A stretch of DNA of 29,474 nt from Chara braunii (GCA_003427395.1 BFEA01000481.1:495603-525076); one strand, 5' to 3'; shown: positions 1 through 9,966, counted from the stretch's first letter. Made by a program: numbers and translations. Notes: generated by a model from the letters alone, not told the origin.

Positions 1-393
1 TGCAGGGAAGCGGACGATATGGCACAGGGCCCGACGGAAATGCGAATTGGTGGTGCCTCACGGCTGCGGGGGCATTGCAGAAAGATGGCTGCCCGTCATG
101 AGGGCATATGACACAGGGCCGGACCGTCAGTCCAAGGAGGGTGTCCTGGAAAGTTGCGGTCACTACCAACAAGGGCCTGCCGAAAATATTTTTTGGCCCA
201 GGGGCGCGACAGGGTAAATCGGCCGTCGGAGGGGCGCGACACAAAATAATGCAAATTACAGGGGCGCCAGACAAATTTTCCCAAAAAAAACGTTCAAAAG
301 AAAAAAAGAAACAAAAAAGCCCTGGGGCTATGTCCCACTACATGCGTTTTGCCATGCGGCCGTTTGGTTTCAGATCACATGTGGCCGGGGGTG
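1..393. other. Non-coding repeat-bearing stretch
   Basis: No gene is recognised. The short ORFs on both strands lack recognisable domains. A roughly 20-base segment (ATATGRCACAGGGCC) occurs near 17 and again near 105. From about 170 a block recurs every 30 bases; it is annotated separately. Confidence 0.5.
170..289. repeat. Degenerate 30-bp phased tandem repeat
   Basis: AGGGGCGCGACA occurs at 200 and exactly again at 230, with the close variant AGGGGCGCCAGA at 260 and a weaker relative (AAGGGCCTGCCGA) at 171. The spacing is exactly 30 bases. Only the first dozen bases of each unit are conserved. A 30-base period keeps frame, so both strands show a 10-residue quasi-repeat, but I see no evidence that it is translated. 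Confidence 0.5.
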
Positions 394-507
394 ACACCTG
401 GAGCGAGATACCCACTAGCCATGTATACGGCCACACCTGGAGCGAGATACCCACTAGCCATGTATGCGGCCACACCTGGAGCGAGATACCCACTAGCCAT
501 GTATGTG
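394..507. repeat. 39-bp tandem repeat, about 2.9 copies
   Basis: Units start at 394, 433 and 472, each beginning ACACCTGGAGCGAGATACCC. They differ at only one to three positions (TATACGG, TATGCGG, TATGTGG). Thirty-nine bases is 13 codons, so the repeat reads through as TWSEIPTSHV plus three residues. The near-identity implies recent duplication. Confidence 0.9.
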
Positions 508-860
508 GATTAGTGTGACGATGTGGGACGGGTGGGGGACAGGTGGGTGGCAGCGTGAACTAGGGAAAATAAACGCAAAAACCCATTTAATGACCAAACA
601 AATGAAGAAAAAACTGCTAAAAAAGAAGAGAAAGTGCTCTTCTCACAGATGGTGTCTGCTCCAGCCAGGGGTGTCAGATGTCAGGGTATGATTCACTGAC
701 CATGGCTATGGAAGTCAAGACGACTGCATGTGAGTGGGCAAATGGACCATATTCATTGACAATAGTCTGAGGCTTCCTAACAGGCCGCAGTGCACGCTGT
801 TCGGTTGTTCTGACAGAAATTCTCTTTGGCAAAGGAGGGCAAGAGTATCTCCTTACACCA
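508..860. other. Stretch without recognised features
   Basis: AT-rich tracts (for example near 598-640) and no convincing coding sequence or repeat. The short ORF at 503-691 has no recognisable domain. Confidence 0.4.
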
Positions 861-995
861 TTTGCAGTGAAAGTACCTATGGTACCAGTTCATATTTGGT
901 TACCTGAAGCTCATGTAGAAGCACCCACCGCTGGATCTGTTATCTTAGCGGGAATTCTCTTAAAATTGGGAACTTATGGTTTTTTAAGATTTTCC
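861..995 (+). pseudogene. nad4: Mitochondrial nad4 fragment (nuclear insert, NUMT)
   Basis: This stretch encodes 45 uninterrupted residues matching NADH dehydrogenase subunit 4, a membrane subunit of respiratory complex I. It starts at [20 protein letters not shown] and ends at GTYGFLRFS. The pattern [17 protein letters not shown] is that of green-plant mitochondria; animal and fungal ND4 differ at several of these positions. Full nad4 is about 490 residues, so only about 9% is present. No other mitochondrial gene is adjacent: similarity begins abruptly at TTTGCAGTG and ends after TTTTCC, where unrelated codons follow. The reading frame is undamaged and AT-rich relative to its flanks. A short nuclear insert of mitochondrial DNA is the simplest reading. 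A mitochondrial contig is excluded by the surrounding nuclear retrotransposons. Confidence 0.85.
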
Positions 996-1066
996 TCCCA
1001 AACACCTCCCAAACCACAATCAATTTCCAGCGATGAAGCCATTCGTCTTTCCCTTCGCCGTGAATG

Positions 1067-1120
1067 AAACGTGCGTGATTTCATGAGCCAAAAAAATTAG
1101 TCTCGATTTCACGCACGTTT
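1067..1120. repeat. Perfect 12-bp inverted repeat (hairpin)
   Basis: AAACGTGCGTGA at 1067-1078 is the exact reverse complement of TCACGCACGTTT at 1109-1120. The loop is 30 bases, and partial pairing (TCATGAG against CTCGATT) may extend into it. It lies about 70 bases after the nad4 insert. No flanking target duplication is evident. Confidence 0.7.
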
Positions 1121-1685
1121 GGGACCGCCACAGGACCCCCACAGCAAAAACGAAAGAAAAACCTACCCATGGGAGAGCAAAAAAAAACATCCTTTTCCCG
1201 GGCTTAATTCACAAGAACAGGCTACAGTTGATTTCCTGCCAAATCCACGATGCCTGACAGTCCCACACCTTAAACACTAGTCCACATACACCACATACGT
1301 CGGTAGTGGGATCTCTCTCCTGCAATCCGTCGAAGCTAAGTAATCTGAACCGCCAAGATTTGGTACTGTCTATCCCGATATCTGCATCTGTCTGCCAATG
1401 AGAGACAAAGAAACAGTTTGTACTATGCTAAATTTTGATTTTTTTTCGGCGTCCACGAGGACGCAATATCAAGGAGGTCGTGATGTGGGGGTGATATTGC
1501 ATCGAAGCGGCCCTTAAATTTTGAAGGAAAAAAGGCAGAAAAAGGCCGTCCGTCATTCTAAAACGAAAATCTTACCTGCCTCTGACATCCTACGCCCACG
1601 GATCATGGAAGGTCCCACGAACTTGGGCGATGAGACTTTTTGATTTGTATTTGGGCTTTGTTGTGGGGAACATGCATGGTATGGT
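1121..1685. other. Stretch without recognised genes
   Basis: Poly-purine and A-rich runs and no convincing ORF. A weak 5S-rRNA-like resemblance near 1310-1395 was considered and not accepted. Confidence 0.4.
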
Positions 1686-1724
1686 GTTTGTTGTTGTTGT
1701 TGTTGTTCTTCTTCTTCTTCTTTT
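1686..1724. repeat. (TTG)n(TTC)n microsatellite, tail of a minus-strand LINE end
   Basis: Runs of TTG then TTC triplets end at CTTTT, immediately before the inverted LINE 3' end. Read on the minus strand this is an (AAG)n(AAC)n tail in the position where the related copy at 9327 has poly(A). It is probably the degenerated or microsatellite-type 3' tail of that element. Confidence 0.6.
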
Positions 1725-1975
1725 AAACACCCCCGCAGTGCAAGTGCTGCTGGTAAAAGCAGACAGCACTAGCACCCGGGAAGGGACTCCATCTATTGGT
1801 GGGGAGCATCACCTGCTGGAAAACGGGTCCAGCGTCCCTTATACACAGAATGAATCAGGATAATGTCAGGAAATACAACTGAGAAAGACACCTGCCAGAA
1901 GGAACCTCTTCACCCTATGTCAGGCGCCAGATATGCTGCTACTACACAATGGTTCCTTCCCCACCCTGCTATCGC
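1725..1975 (-). mobile_element. 5'-truncated LINE 3' end, inverted
   Basis: The reverse complement matches the LINE1 3'UTR at about 9030-9326 in two blocks. Bases 1728-1850 match the terminal module (GGGACGCTGGACCCGTTTTC and following). Bases about 1890-1975 match the upstream motif around GGCGCCAGATA/TATCTGGCGCC and GAAGAGGTTCC. The part between is shorter than in LINE1. The orientation is opposite to LINE1, so the two copies form roughly 250-base inverted repeats around it. The tail lies on the 1686-1724 side. This is best read as a separate truncated insertion rather than a terminal inverted repeat, because both copies end in the same 3' tail position. Confidence 0.7.
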
Positions 1976-2386
1976 CGCCTTCTCCAGGACCCACGCAGAC
2001 CTAATAGATGGTACACGGTGGACCAAGGCCATGAAGGATGGGTGTTTTTGGAGGATCGGGACCCTGTAGGAAAGGTAAAGGGCTGGTCCTGGGAAGGAAG
2101 AGGGACCCCGTGTTGGGCCACCACTGCCCACCAGACCCCCCAATGACTGGACCCCTCCCCAGCTGGAGCAGGGTCGTAGACCTGAGAAGGCCATAGAACC
2201 CGGACGACAGAATGCCAAGCCGCCAGGCCCACAAGGCAAAGAGAAGCAAGTTCAAAAACAATCCGAGCCCCGGGAGAGACAAAACGGGCGGACCTAGGGT
2301 CCCTTAGCTAAACGGTACTTGCCCGTAGAGAAGAAGCCAGAGGACATACAGAAAGAGGATGGGCACAGGAAATCCCCCCAACCCGA

Positions 2387-2494
2387 GTCTCCATCACCCG
2401 GGGCAGACGCGAGCCAGCCTGCACAACCAACGCTAAATGGGTCTCCATCACCCGGGGCAGAGGCGAGCCAGCCTGCACAACCAACGCCAAAGGG
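2387..2494. repeat. 54-bp direct duplication inside ORF1
   Basis: Two adjacent copies start at 2387 and 2441, each beginning GTCTCCATCACCCGGGGCAG, with few differences. The length is 18 codons, so frame is kept; the peptide unit is SPSPGA(D/E)ASQPAQPT plus three residues. Confidence 0.9.
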
Positions 2495-3190
2495 GTCTAT
2501 GTCGCAAGATGCTGAAGTACAGAAGATCTGCAAACCAAAAAAACCTGTTCGAGGATGCCTTCGGCCCCGAACCAATGGAGATTGAAATCATCCCAGGCGC
2601 ACCTCCTCCGCCCGAGGTGGAGATGACCAAAGCCCAAGAGGATGGCACGCCCCCGACAGAACAAACACCACGGACAGAAACGCAGTCAGAAGCACATGAG
2701 GACAGTAATGGGAGAGGGATGGCTCTGCAGCATGTGGCGGAGTGGCTGATGGAAAACCTCCGCCTGAAGTTCCGGAACAAAACTGAGGAAGCTTGGGACA
2801 CAGTTTACAGAGATCTGATACCCCTGTTGGAGACCAGCCCAAGCCTTCACACTGCTCTGACCCAAGGTCTACCAAAAGGATCGAGCTGGTCTCAGATCTG
2901 TCACAAGCTGTTATGTATCGTGCTCGCCAGGTTCAACCCCCCCCCCACCTCTGAACATGGCCCGGAAGGAGAGGACGGCCCCACAGGCAATGACACCCAG
3001 GGAGGCACGGGCCAAAACGAGACGCAACAGCATAACAACGCAGAGGAGGAGGGCTCTCAATCAGACGTGCCGGGTCACACAACAACTGGCGACAGGGCAG
3101 GCCAGCACGACACCCGGGAGGCAACTCACCTAGAACCCCAAGACCCCCCTTCCTCTGACACGATCCGGGACGAAACAGAAGGCACACAGC

Positions 3191-3292
3191 CAGATGAGCG
3201 GGGCCGCACAACATCACGTGAACAGACAGACAGTCCCCCTCCAGATGAGCGAGACCGCACAGCATTACGTGAACAGACAGTCAATCCCCCAA
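3191..3292. repeat. 51-bp direct duplication inside ORF1
   Basis: Copies begin CAGATGAGCG at 3191 and 3242. The 51-base period equals 17 codons, and the peptide unit is DER(G/D)RT(T/A)(S/L)REQT followed by a proline-rich linker. It is more diverged than the 2387 duplication. Confidence 0.85.
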
Positions 3293-4187
3293 ATACAGAA
3301 AGGCGACCGCACCCAGCTACTGCGGAATGGATGTGCAGGCCCGGGCAAACACAGGAACAACATCATACAGACTTACAGGAACGCCTGTTGGAACGGCGGG
3401 ACGGTGGGGACGCTAATCAGACCCAGAACCAACCCTCTCAATCCCGAGCCACAGAGCCGGAAGATGGTCTGTGCCTGGCATTGCCGGCCTGGGAGGCTGC
3501 CACACCAGCACCTCAGCCAGTTCCCCCCGGCCCCCCGCCCCCCCACCATGACTCCCCTGTCCCCCCACCCCCTAAGCCCCCGGAGACTGCCCTTACCAGC
3601 AGGAGACAAAAAATACGCCACCTGCTAGAAAGGGCTCCCCCCTCCCTGACCTCCAATAAGGGCATCATGCTCCTCCCAGTCAGACGAACACATGGGGAAT
3701 GGGAGGTGGGGCTGTCAGTACCGCCTGACGCAGTACATGGCGAGGTATCCCTCCAGGGCCGCTCAACCCTCTTCATCTCATTAACATCTTGGGCCGACAA
3801 TCTGATCCTGCGAAAACAGGACATTTCAAGGCTGACTCTGGGCCTTCTCCCGGAGGGCGCCACCTTGGCCCTGGTAATCTCCCATGGGCGGGACAGGTTC
3901 GGAATCAGGGACATATACCTGCAGTATGACCAACCCAACACGAATAACCTGCGCTGGTTCGATAAGGAGGCCCTGTTGGACCTCCAAATCTTAAGAATAA
4001 AAAATGGTGACCTCTGGTCAGCAACTGAGATAGAGTCCTGCCTGGTGAGCATGCTTAGGATGCATGTACTGCAGAGAGGCAGCTTCCTGGACTCAGCGAA
4101 GTGGCTGCCTTTACAATAAAAAACAAAAAAAACAAGGAACTCACGCACATTGTTCACGTTCGGTCAAAGAAGTTAGAGCAATAAAAG

Positions 4188-7100
4188 ATGAATGTGGTAG
4201 ACGCGCTCTATGGCAGGGATAAAGTCTGGAACCTCTATAAACGGCAAGCAGATCTCGACTTGCGCTCACTTAACGTGAACGTCCTAGCTTCAGCAAGGGC
4301 CTCCAAAAGACAGACCATAGTAGATCAACTAAGAGGCGTGGAAGGAAGGATATGGCCAGACGTTATATGCGTACAAGAAACTCATTTGATGGACACCCCT
4401 GACCACAACCATACGCACAAGGAAATCTGGCCGCATCAGGCCTTCCGGGCCCACGCCCCGCGCCCAGGCAGCTGCGGAGTCGCCATATGGATCCCCCCAA
4501 GATCCAAAGTAGAGATGCTTAACTGGGCAGCGGACCAAAACGAAGGCAGATGGGTCTACCTCCTGGCTATGCTGGAACTGGAAGTGGTCAATATCTTGAA
4601 CATATACGCACCCAATGACCCGTTGGAGAGACGAACCTTCCTGGAGTCCTTGAAGGATAAGCTACCGGTGGGCATCCCCACAATCGTGGTAGGGGACTTT
4701 AACGCGACACCGGACAAGTGGAAGGATAGATGGAAGATTCCTTCCCACTGCCCGGTCTACATAGAGCAGGACAAGAGCATGATCACCGACCGCTCTCAAT
4801 CCCTTAATCTTTTCGATACCTTTTGGCGGAGTCACCCAACGGCACGCCGCTTCACATGTTACCGGAAAAGTGCGAAAGTGAGCGCCTTGAAATCACGCAT
4901 AGATCTGATCCTCCCGTCTGAGGACCTACAAGGGGGTCTGCAGGCAGCAGAGATCTTCCCCAGAAGCCCTCAGCCCGGTTTGGACCATGCCATGTGTCTG
5001 GCAATTTTTTCTTTTAGAAAGAAGTCTGACCAAGGCAGGGGCTTCTATAAGCTCAATACATCCCTCTTATCTTATGATCGATTTACAGGCTATCTTAAGG
5101 ACGTATGGTCCTTTTGGAGAACACAGAGGGACCAAATCGGCGATGACATATTGTGGTTCAATAACGGCCCAGCCTTTTTAGGCCGCAAGTGCAATGAATA
5201 CTCGAAGCTACTCGCGGTCCGGCGCCATGCGGAGGAGTTAAATCTTCAGCACCAATTACAGCAATTGCAATTACAGGAAGACGAACCACAAGCCCAAGAA
5301 CAGCCAAATGACTTAGCTAAGACTATCCAGACCTTGGAAGGTCAACTCATGGGCTACATGGAACACAAGTGGCAGGGAGCCAGGATCCGGGGCAAACTCT
5401 CCAAGTACAATACGGAGGGTGCAGTGGATGCTAGATTTTTCACAATGGTCAAGGCCAGAAGAGGGAGATCGACAATCGAGGCCTTAGAGGACCCGAATGG
5501 CCACCTGGGACCCCTCTATACATCCACGGCCGCGTGCACGAAAATAGCGAGAGACTTTTACCAAGAACTGTTCACCTCGGAATGTCGGAATCAAGAGGAA
5601 GGGAAACGAGCGAAAGAGATTGATGCATTCTTATACCCACTTACGAAAACCCTCACAGATCAACAAAGGAAGACTTTAGACGCACCCATATCGAAGGAAG
5701 AGATATGGGAGGCGCTCAAGCAAATGGACGAGGAAAAAAACCCAGGCCTGGATGGACTCCGCAAAGAATTTTGGGAAATCATGTGGCCTAATCTCTCACA
5801 GGACCTCATGGACTTTTACCATGCGGTCTGGGATACGGACAGATAGGCGAAATAGTGGGGCAAGGAGTGTTGACGCTCCTCTACAAAAAAAGGGCGAGGA
5901 CTAACATCATGAACTACAGGCCCATTACCCTCCTCACTGTGGTCTACAAGCTACTAGCAAAGGCACTAGCTAACCGAATGACGCCAGTCATGAGAGACAT
6001 CATTCATCCAGACCAAACCGACTTTATCCAAGGCAGAAACATCCAGGATAATATTCTCCTGGTCAATGAGGTGATCAAACTATCAAGGCAATCTAGAAAC
6101 AATGCTGCAATCATCTTCATCGACTTTGAGAAAGCATACGATCATATGGACTGGTTCTTTCTGGACAAATGCCTACACAAACTATTCTTCGGGGAAAACT
6201 TCCGACATTGGATCGAGATCCTCCATGAGAATGCAACCACCAGGGTCATGGTAAACGGCAATCTGCCCCCCCCCCATCTGCCTGTAGAGGTCGGTGAGGC
6301 AAGACGATCCCATAGCACCCTACCTGTTCGTTATTGTTATGGAGGCGTTGGCCGCCAACTTGAGATCCCACAAAGATCTCAAAAGGATCCAGGTGGCGGC
6401 AATACCTAGAGAGGCAATACCGGTGTGCTCACTGTTCGCTGACGATCTGACGTTGATGGTGGACGCCTCCAAAGAAGCAACGGTAGAGGTGCAACACATG
6501 ATGGACCGTTTCTGCGCATTGTCGGACATGAGAGTGAATTGGGGAAACAAAACCCTGGGATGGTGGATACACCACCAAGGAGTGAGACCCCCCGAACAAC
6601 CCTGCCTCAACTGCCTCCCCAAAGAAGCACCTATTAGGGTGTTGGGGATCTCTATGACGACAGAAGGCAGACCACCAACAAACAACGAGTGGATCTCCTC
6701 GCCCCCCTTGGCCAAAATGACCCTTTGGAGGGACAAGCACACCTCGCTATTTGGCCGTGCTCTGATCATAAACAATGTTGTTCTGGCTTCAATGTGGTAT
6801 AAATCGGCCATTTGGGCCCTGGACAAGAACGCCTTGCGCGTCTGCGACGACAGATTGCCGCCTTCCTATGGCGAGGTGATCACGAACGACAAAATGTTTT
6901 GAATCGGGTTGCCTGGCACTCCATTATTCAACCCAAGACCCGGGGAGGGTTGGGTATCATCGATCCCCTGTTGCAGACCAAAGCACTTGCCCTGCAATGG
7001 CTCAAGCGCCTCCTTTTCAACCCGGAGGTCCCATGGAGAGGGCTGGCCCTGGAACAGATCTCACGTTTAGCACCGCAAGTACCAGAGGGGACTGACCCGA

Positions 7101-8875
7101 TGATGTGGTTGGAAATCAGAGAATGGTCCATCCCTCGAATCAGGGAGCAGCATCGGGACCCCCACTCCAACTGCCCCAAGCAAGCAGCTAGAGCTGATTT
7201 GCAACACGATCCCTTCTAGCCCTCCCTGCTCAGGACATGGAGGAGCCTGCCCCCCCCGGACGACATAGAACCAGAAAGATGGGAGGAGGTGGTGCGCCAA
7301 CCCCTCTTTGGGAACACGCGGGTGGTAGACTCGACGGCCCGCATGCTCCTTTACACTGACACCCCCTGGCAGATTTGGATCAGGAAAGGGATAACAAGGG
7401 TAAAAGACATATGGGATATGGACAAGAAGGACTGGATCGGGCCCGACCAACTCCGCCAGAGGCTACGGTATTGCCACCGACCGTACGAAGCCCTGGAGAA
7501 ATTAATAGAAATGATCCCTCTAGCATGGTGGAAAATCCTTCGCAAAGGCCCCCCCTTGCAAAAACTGGACTGGGTTGCAGACAAGGACCGGCAAGGCCAA
7601 GTGGGCAGGGTCGTCAATTGCCCCCGGGATGGGACTGTAGTTGTGCGGCTCTCACCAGTGGGACAGGGTAACGTCATCCAAAGCGAGCCTAGCACCGCTA
7701 ACCTAACATGCCAAACTGCGGAGGTGTATAGAATCCGAGTGTTGCACGAGGATGAACAATGGATTGCCTACTACCCCAACACCCCCCTGCACCACTTAGC
7801 CCTGGATCCGGGGGAGTGGTCGTGGTCATTCCAAGGTAGGCAAGGCAAGAAATTCACAAAGTCTTTATATGCCTTAACCGTCAAATCTGCCTACAGGCTC
7901 TTAAGACCGAAGGCGGCACTGCGCGAACAGGTGAGGGAATGCTGGAGGAACCACCTCAATATTAGCAATCAGGAGCTGAGACCCGTACGATGGTTCAGAA
8001 CAATCAAAGAAAAGCTAGCTAAATGGGCCTCACTCCAATGGCAGACAGAGCATCGCTGTCTCCCAACTAACAACTGGCTCATAGATAGAACGTCCATGGA
8101 ACAACAAGGGCGGGCTCTCCCATGGTGTAAACTCTGCACAAATGCGTTCCCACCCCGGAAACGGCCAGAGACAATCGAACATATCTTTCTCCAGTGCCCT
8201 GGGGCACTCTGGTTATGGAGATGGTGGGATAGAGTGTGGGATCATCTGGGGACAAAAGTCCAGTGGCCATGGGACTGGAAGGCCCTGCTATGCGAAACCT
8301 GGCCCGTGGGTCTGACAGAGCAAACAGACGAGTTCACTGGAAACATGCTCAGGATGGGACGGCGGGCGATCCTCTGGGCACTCTGGCATCGACGCTGCAC
8401 CTTTGAAATGGAGGGGGCACGGCTAGAAGGGCCTGAGTTCACAGAGAGCGTCCAGCTCCAGATCCAGACAGAAATAACTGCCAAATGGAATGTGGTCAAA
8501 GCAAGAATTCAACCCCTTCACAAACCAAGCGACATCAGACAACAAATCCAGGACTTCAGCTCAAACTGGCTTGGGGATGCAAAGGGAGGGAGGATAGGTA
8601 AGGTGGAATGGAAGGGAGAACCTACAGAAATCACAGCGGCAGGGGAGGACCAATCAGGGGCGGAGATCATAAGAGACTACCAACTGCGCTTCAATGAGTG
8701 GACTAATGTGGACGCTGCAATCCCTCTAAAATCACCGGAACATTTCCCAGACTTCTTCCCTCCCCCGTCCCACCGCCTGGTGGATATGACGTGGTACGGA
8801 ATGGACTCCGCTGGGCACTCGGTGTGGTTAGATGGGGACTGTATACGGCTTAGCCTGGGCTACTTTAATGACTAG
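4188..8875 (+). pseudogene. LINE1 ORF2: AP endonuclease-reverse transcriptase (broken)
   Basis: This is the LINE enzyme that nicks target DNA and copies its own RNA from the nick. The endonuclease shows VQETHL (about 4371), GDFNATPDKW (about 4693), SRIDLIL and LDHAMC. The reverse transcriptase shows YRPITLLT, FIDFEKAYDHMDW (about 6116), RQDDP (about 6297) and FADDLTLM (about 6437). A zf-RVT region follows with WCKLC, then EHIFLQC (about 8122-8200), and ends in a conserved tail with NWLG and WYGMDSA. There is no RNase H signature. Alignment with the LINE2 protein locates the lesions: a one-base deletion near 5838-5845, a frame change at a C10 run (6266-6275), TAG at 6285-6287, a frameshift near 6838, and TAG at 7217-7219 where LINE2 has Trp. 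The usual RQGDP is RQDDP here. ATG at 4188 is the first in frame. Confidence 0.9.
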
Positions 8876-9320
8876 CGGGATGGGGGACTGCACAATCCCC
8901 TGGGTAGCAGGGCAGTCAATGCCGGCAGACACTGCCTACTCTTGGTCATTCTCATTTTCTGTACATGGGACCGGCAGGCGTGGCCTTAGTTAAAAAAAGA
9001 GAGAGAGAAAATGCAGGTAAGGGGTGGTAAGGGGAGGGAGGAACCAGTGTATAGAAGTAGGTATCTGGCGCCGGTTCCCTGGTGAAGAGGTTCCCCCTTC
9101 CCTACCTCCTGCTCAGTTAATCCCCTGGATGCCAGGGTAATCAATGCTGGCAGGAATCTATCATCACNGCCTTTTCTGACATATTCCCATTTCAACATGT
9201 TTATGGGACGCTGGACCCGTTTTCCAGCAGGTGACGCTCCCCACCAATAGACGGAGCCTCTCCCCGGGTGGTAGTGTTGTCTGCTCTTATCAGCAACACT
9301 AACACCGGCGGGGGGGGGTT

Positions 9321-9361
<41 letters not shown>
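8876..9361 (+). other. LINE1 3'UTR and poly(A) tail
   Basis: Bases 9045-9197 match the LINE2 3'UTR (TATCTGGCGCCGGTT, GAAGAGGTTCCCCC, GCCAGGGTAATCAATG). LINE2 ends in poly(A) right after CCCATCTC, but LINE1 continues for another 130 bases from 9198 with a module beginning near GGGACGCTGGACCCG before its poly(A) at 9327-9361. The same module is present, inverted, at 1728-1850 and in part at 9925-9966. Confidence 0.8.
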
Positions 9362-9363
<2 letters not shown>

Positions 9364-9411
9364 GAGCTAGGCCGCTGGATAGAGTCATTATCATAGGACT
9401 AACCAGCCCAG

Positions 9412-9427
9412 TTTTTTTTTTTTTTTT
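9412..9427. repeat. Poly(T) run
   Basis: Sixteen T in a row, followed by a T-rich tract up to TTTTTTACAG. It lies shortly after the LINE1 poly(A), and could be the tail of a minus-strand insertion that I cannot delimit. Confidence 0.8.
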
Positions 9428-9460
9428 CTCTTTCGTTTTGTTTTTTACAGGATCTGTTGT

Positions 9461-9590
9461 AAAGAGGATTGGACTGAATGCCTGAACCTGGACGTGTTTT
9501 AAGCGGAGATGCAGAAAAGCAGTTCGATCTCTATTTTCTGCACCCTTCCACAAGCCACTCCAGATTCAGGTGTTCAATCCAATCCTCTTT
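9461..9590. repeat. 130-base foldback hairpin
   Basis: The left arm 9461-9491 (AAAGAGGATTGGACTGAATG and following) pairs with 9560-9590. There are 27 Watson-Crick pairs, two G-U pairs and two mismatches over 31 positions. After an internal loop, GCAGAAAA (9511-9518) pairs perfectly with TTTTCTGC (9534-9541) around a 15-base terminal loop. Size and shape suit either a small foldback transposon or a microRNA-like precursor. No target duplication is visible and no expression evidence exists here. Confidence 0.75.
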
Positions 9591-9816
9591 GCTAGTGGGA
9601 CCTGGCCCCAGATGACTCACTCAACCTGGAGGATGCATGGAGAGCTCAATTGCAGAGCATGAATGCCAGGTGAGGATTTGCCTTCGCAATTCCTAGCCGT
9701 TGATGAACACATAGCCCAGGTAAATTCAATCTTGTGTCTAGTCTGACACAGCCGGTGGCCTTTTCAGCCCAGGGCGAACCCACAGTAGGACATTCTCCAC
9801 TTGGGACGGTTTTCCT

Positions 9817-9818
<2 letters not shown>

Positions 9819-9847
<29 letters not shown>

Positions 9848-9966
9848 GGACGAATAGCCCATATGTAAACCCACTATCCCCGCCGTGGTAAGAGAACCGT
9901 CAGGAGAGGGTTTGACTGTCGGGCTGCTCCATCTATTGGTGGGGAGCGGCACCTGCTGGGGACGGT
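9819..9966 (-). mobile_element. Minus-strand short retroelement tail (SINE or truncated LINE)
   Basis: A poly(T) run at 9819-9847 is the tail of an element read on the minus strand. At its far end, 9928-9966 is a near copy of the LINE1 terminal module core (CTCCATCTATTGGTGGGGAG, then CACCTGCTGG). The 80 bases between tail and core do not match LINE1. This fits a SINE sharing a 3' segment with its partner LINE, or a diverged LINE subfamily end. Confidence 0.5.

Larger units (their letters stand above)
2166..4119 (+). pseudogene. LINE1 ORF1-like protein (decayed)
   Basis: This is probably the LINE nucleic-acid-binding ORF1 product; the role is inferred from position only, as I see no CCHC knuckle or RRM signature. 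Coding-like text rich in K, Q, E, R and P begins near 2166, hits TAG at 2295-2297, resumes, and carries an 18-residue repeat (SPSPGA.ASQPAQPT). Around an A7 run at 2537-2543 the frame changes, and the second frame runs open to TAA at 4117-4119 (about 530 residues from the shift). That part is acidic, then Q/T/P-rich with a 17-residue repeat (DER.RT..REQT), then a proline stretch near 3520-3590. Its C-terminal 160 residues are globular-looking and unrecognised. The start codon is unknown; an open frame also begins at 2437. ORF2 starts 68 bases downstream. Confidence 0.6.
1976..9361 (+). mobile_element. LINE1: near full-length non-LTR retrotransposon
   Basis: The order is an uncertain 5' region (1976 to about 2165), ORF1 (about 2166-4119), a 68-base gap, ORF2 with endonuclease, reverse transcriptase and zf-RVT domains (4188-8875), a 3'UTR (8876-9326), and poly(A) at 9327-9361. 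This architecture matches L1/Tx1-type LINEs. The true 5' boundary and any target duplication could not be fixed, since the 5' side abuts an inverted LINE end. Both ORFs carry disabling lesions, so this copy is not autonomous as read. One undetermined base lies at 9168 in the 3'UTR. Confidence 0.85.

Noticed and set aside
1310-1395. 5S rRNA-like segment (GGGATC, GTCGAAGCTAAG, GGTACTGTC)
   Set aside because: A few words resemble the 5S internal promoter region in order, but spacing and most bases differ and no flanking 5S stem is seen.
2588-4157. Large minus-strand ORFs opposite LINE1 ORF1
   Set aside because: Shadows of the plus-strand coding sequence in GC-rich, repeat-bearing DNA; no domain.
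9361-9411. tRNA-like 5' half (TAGGCCGCTGGATAGAG)
   Set aside because: Resembles an A box and D arm, but no B box or pairing acceptor stem follows before the poly(T).
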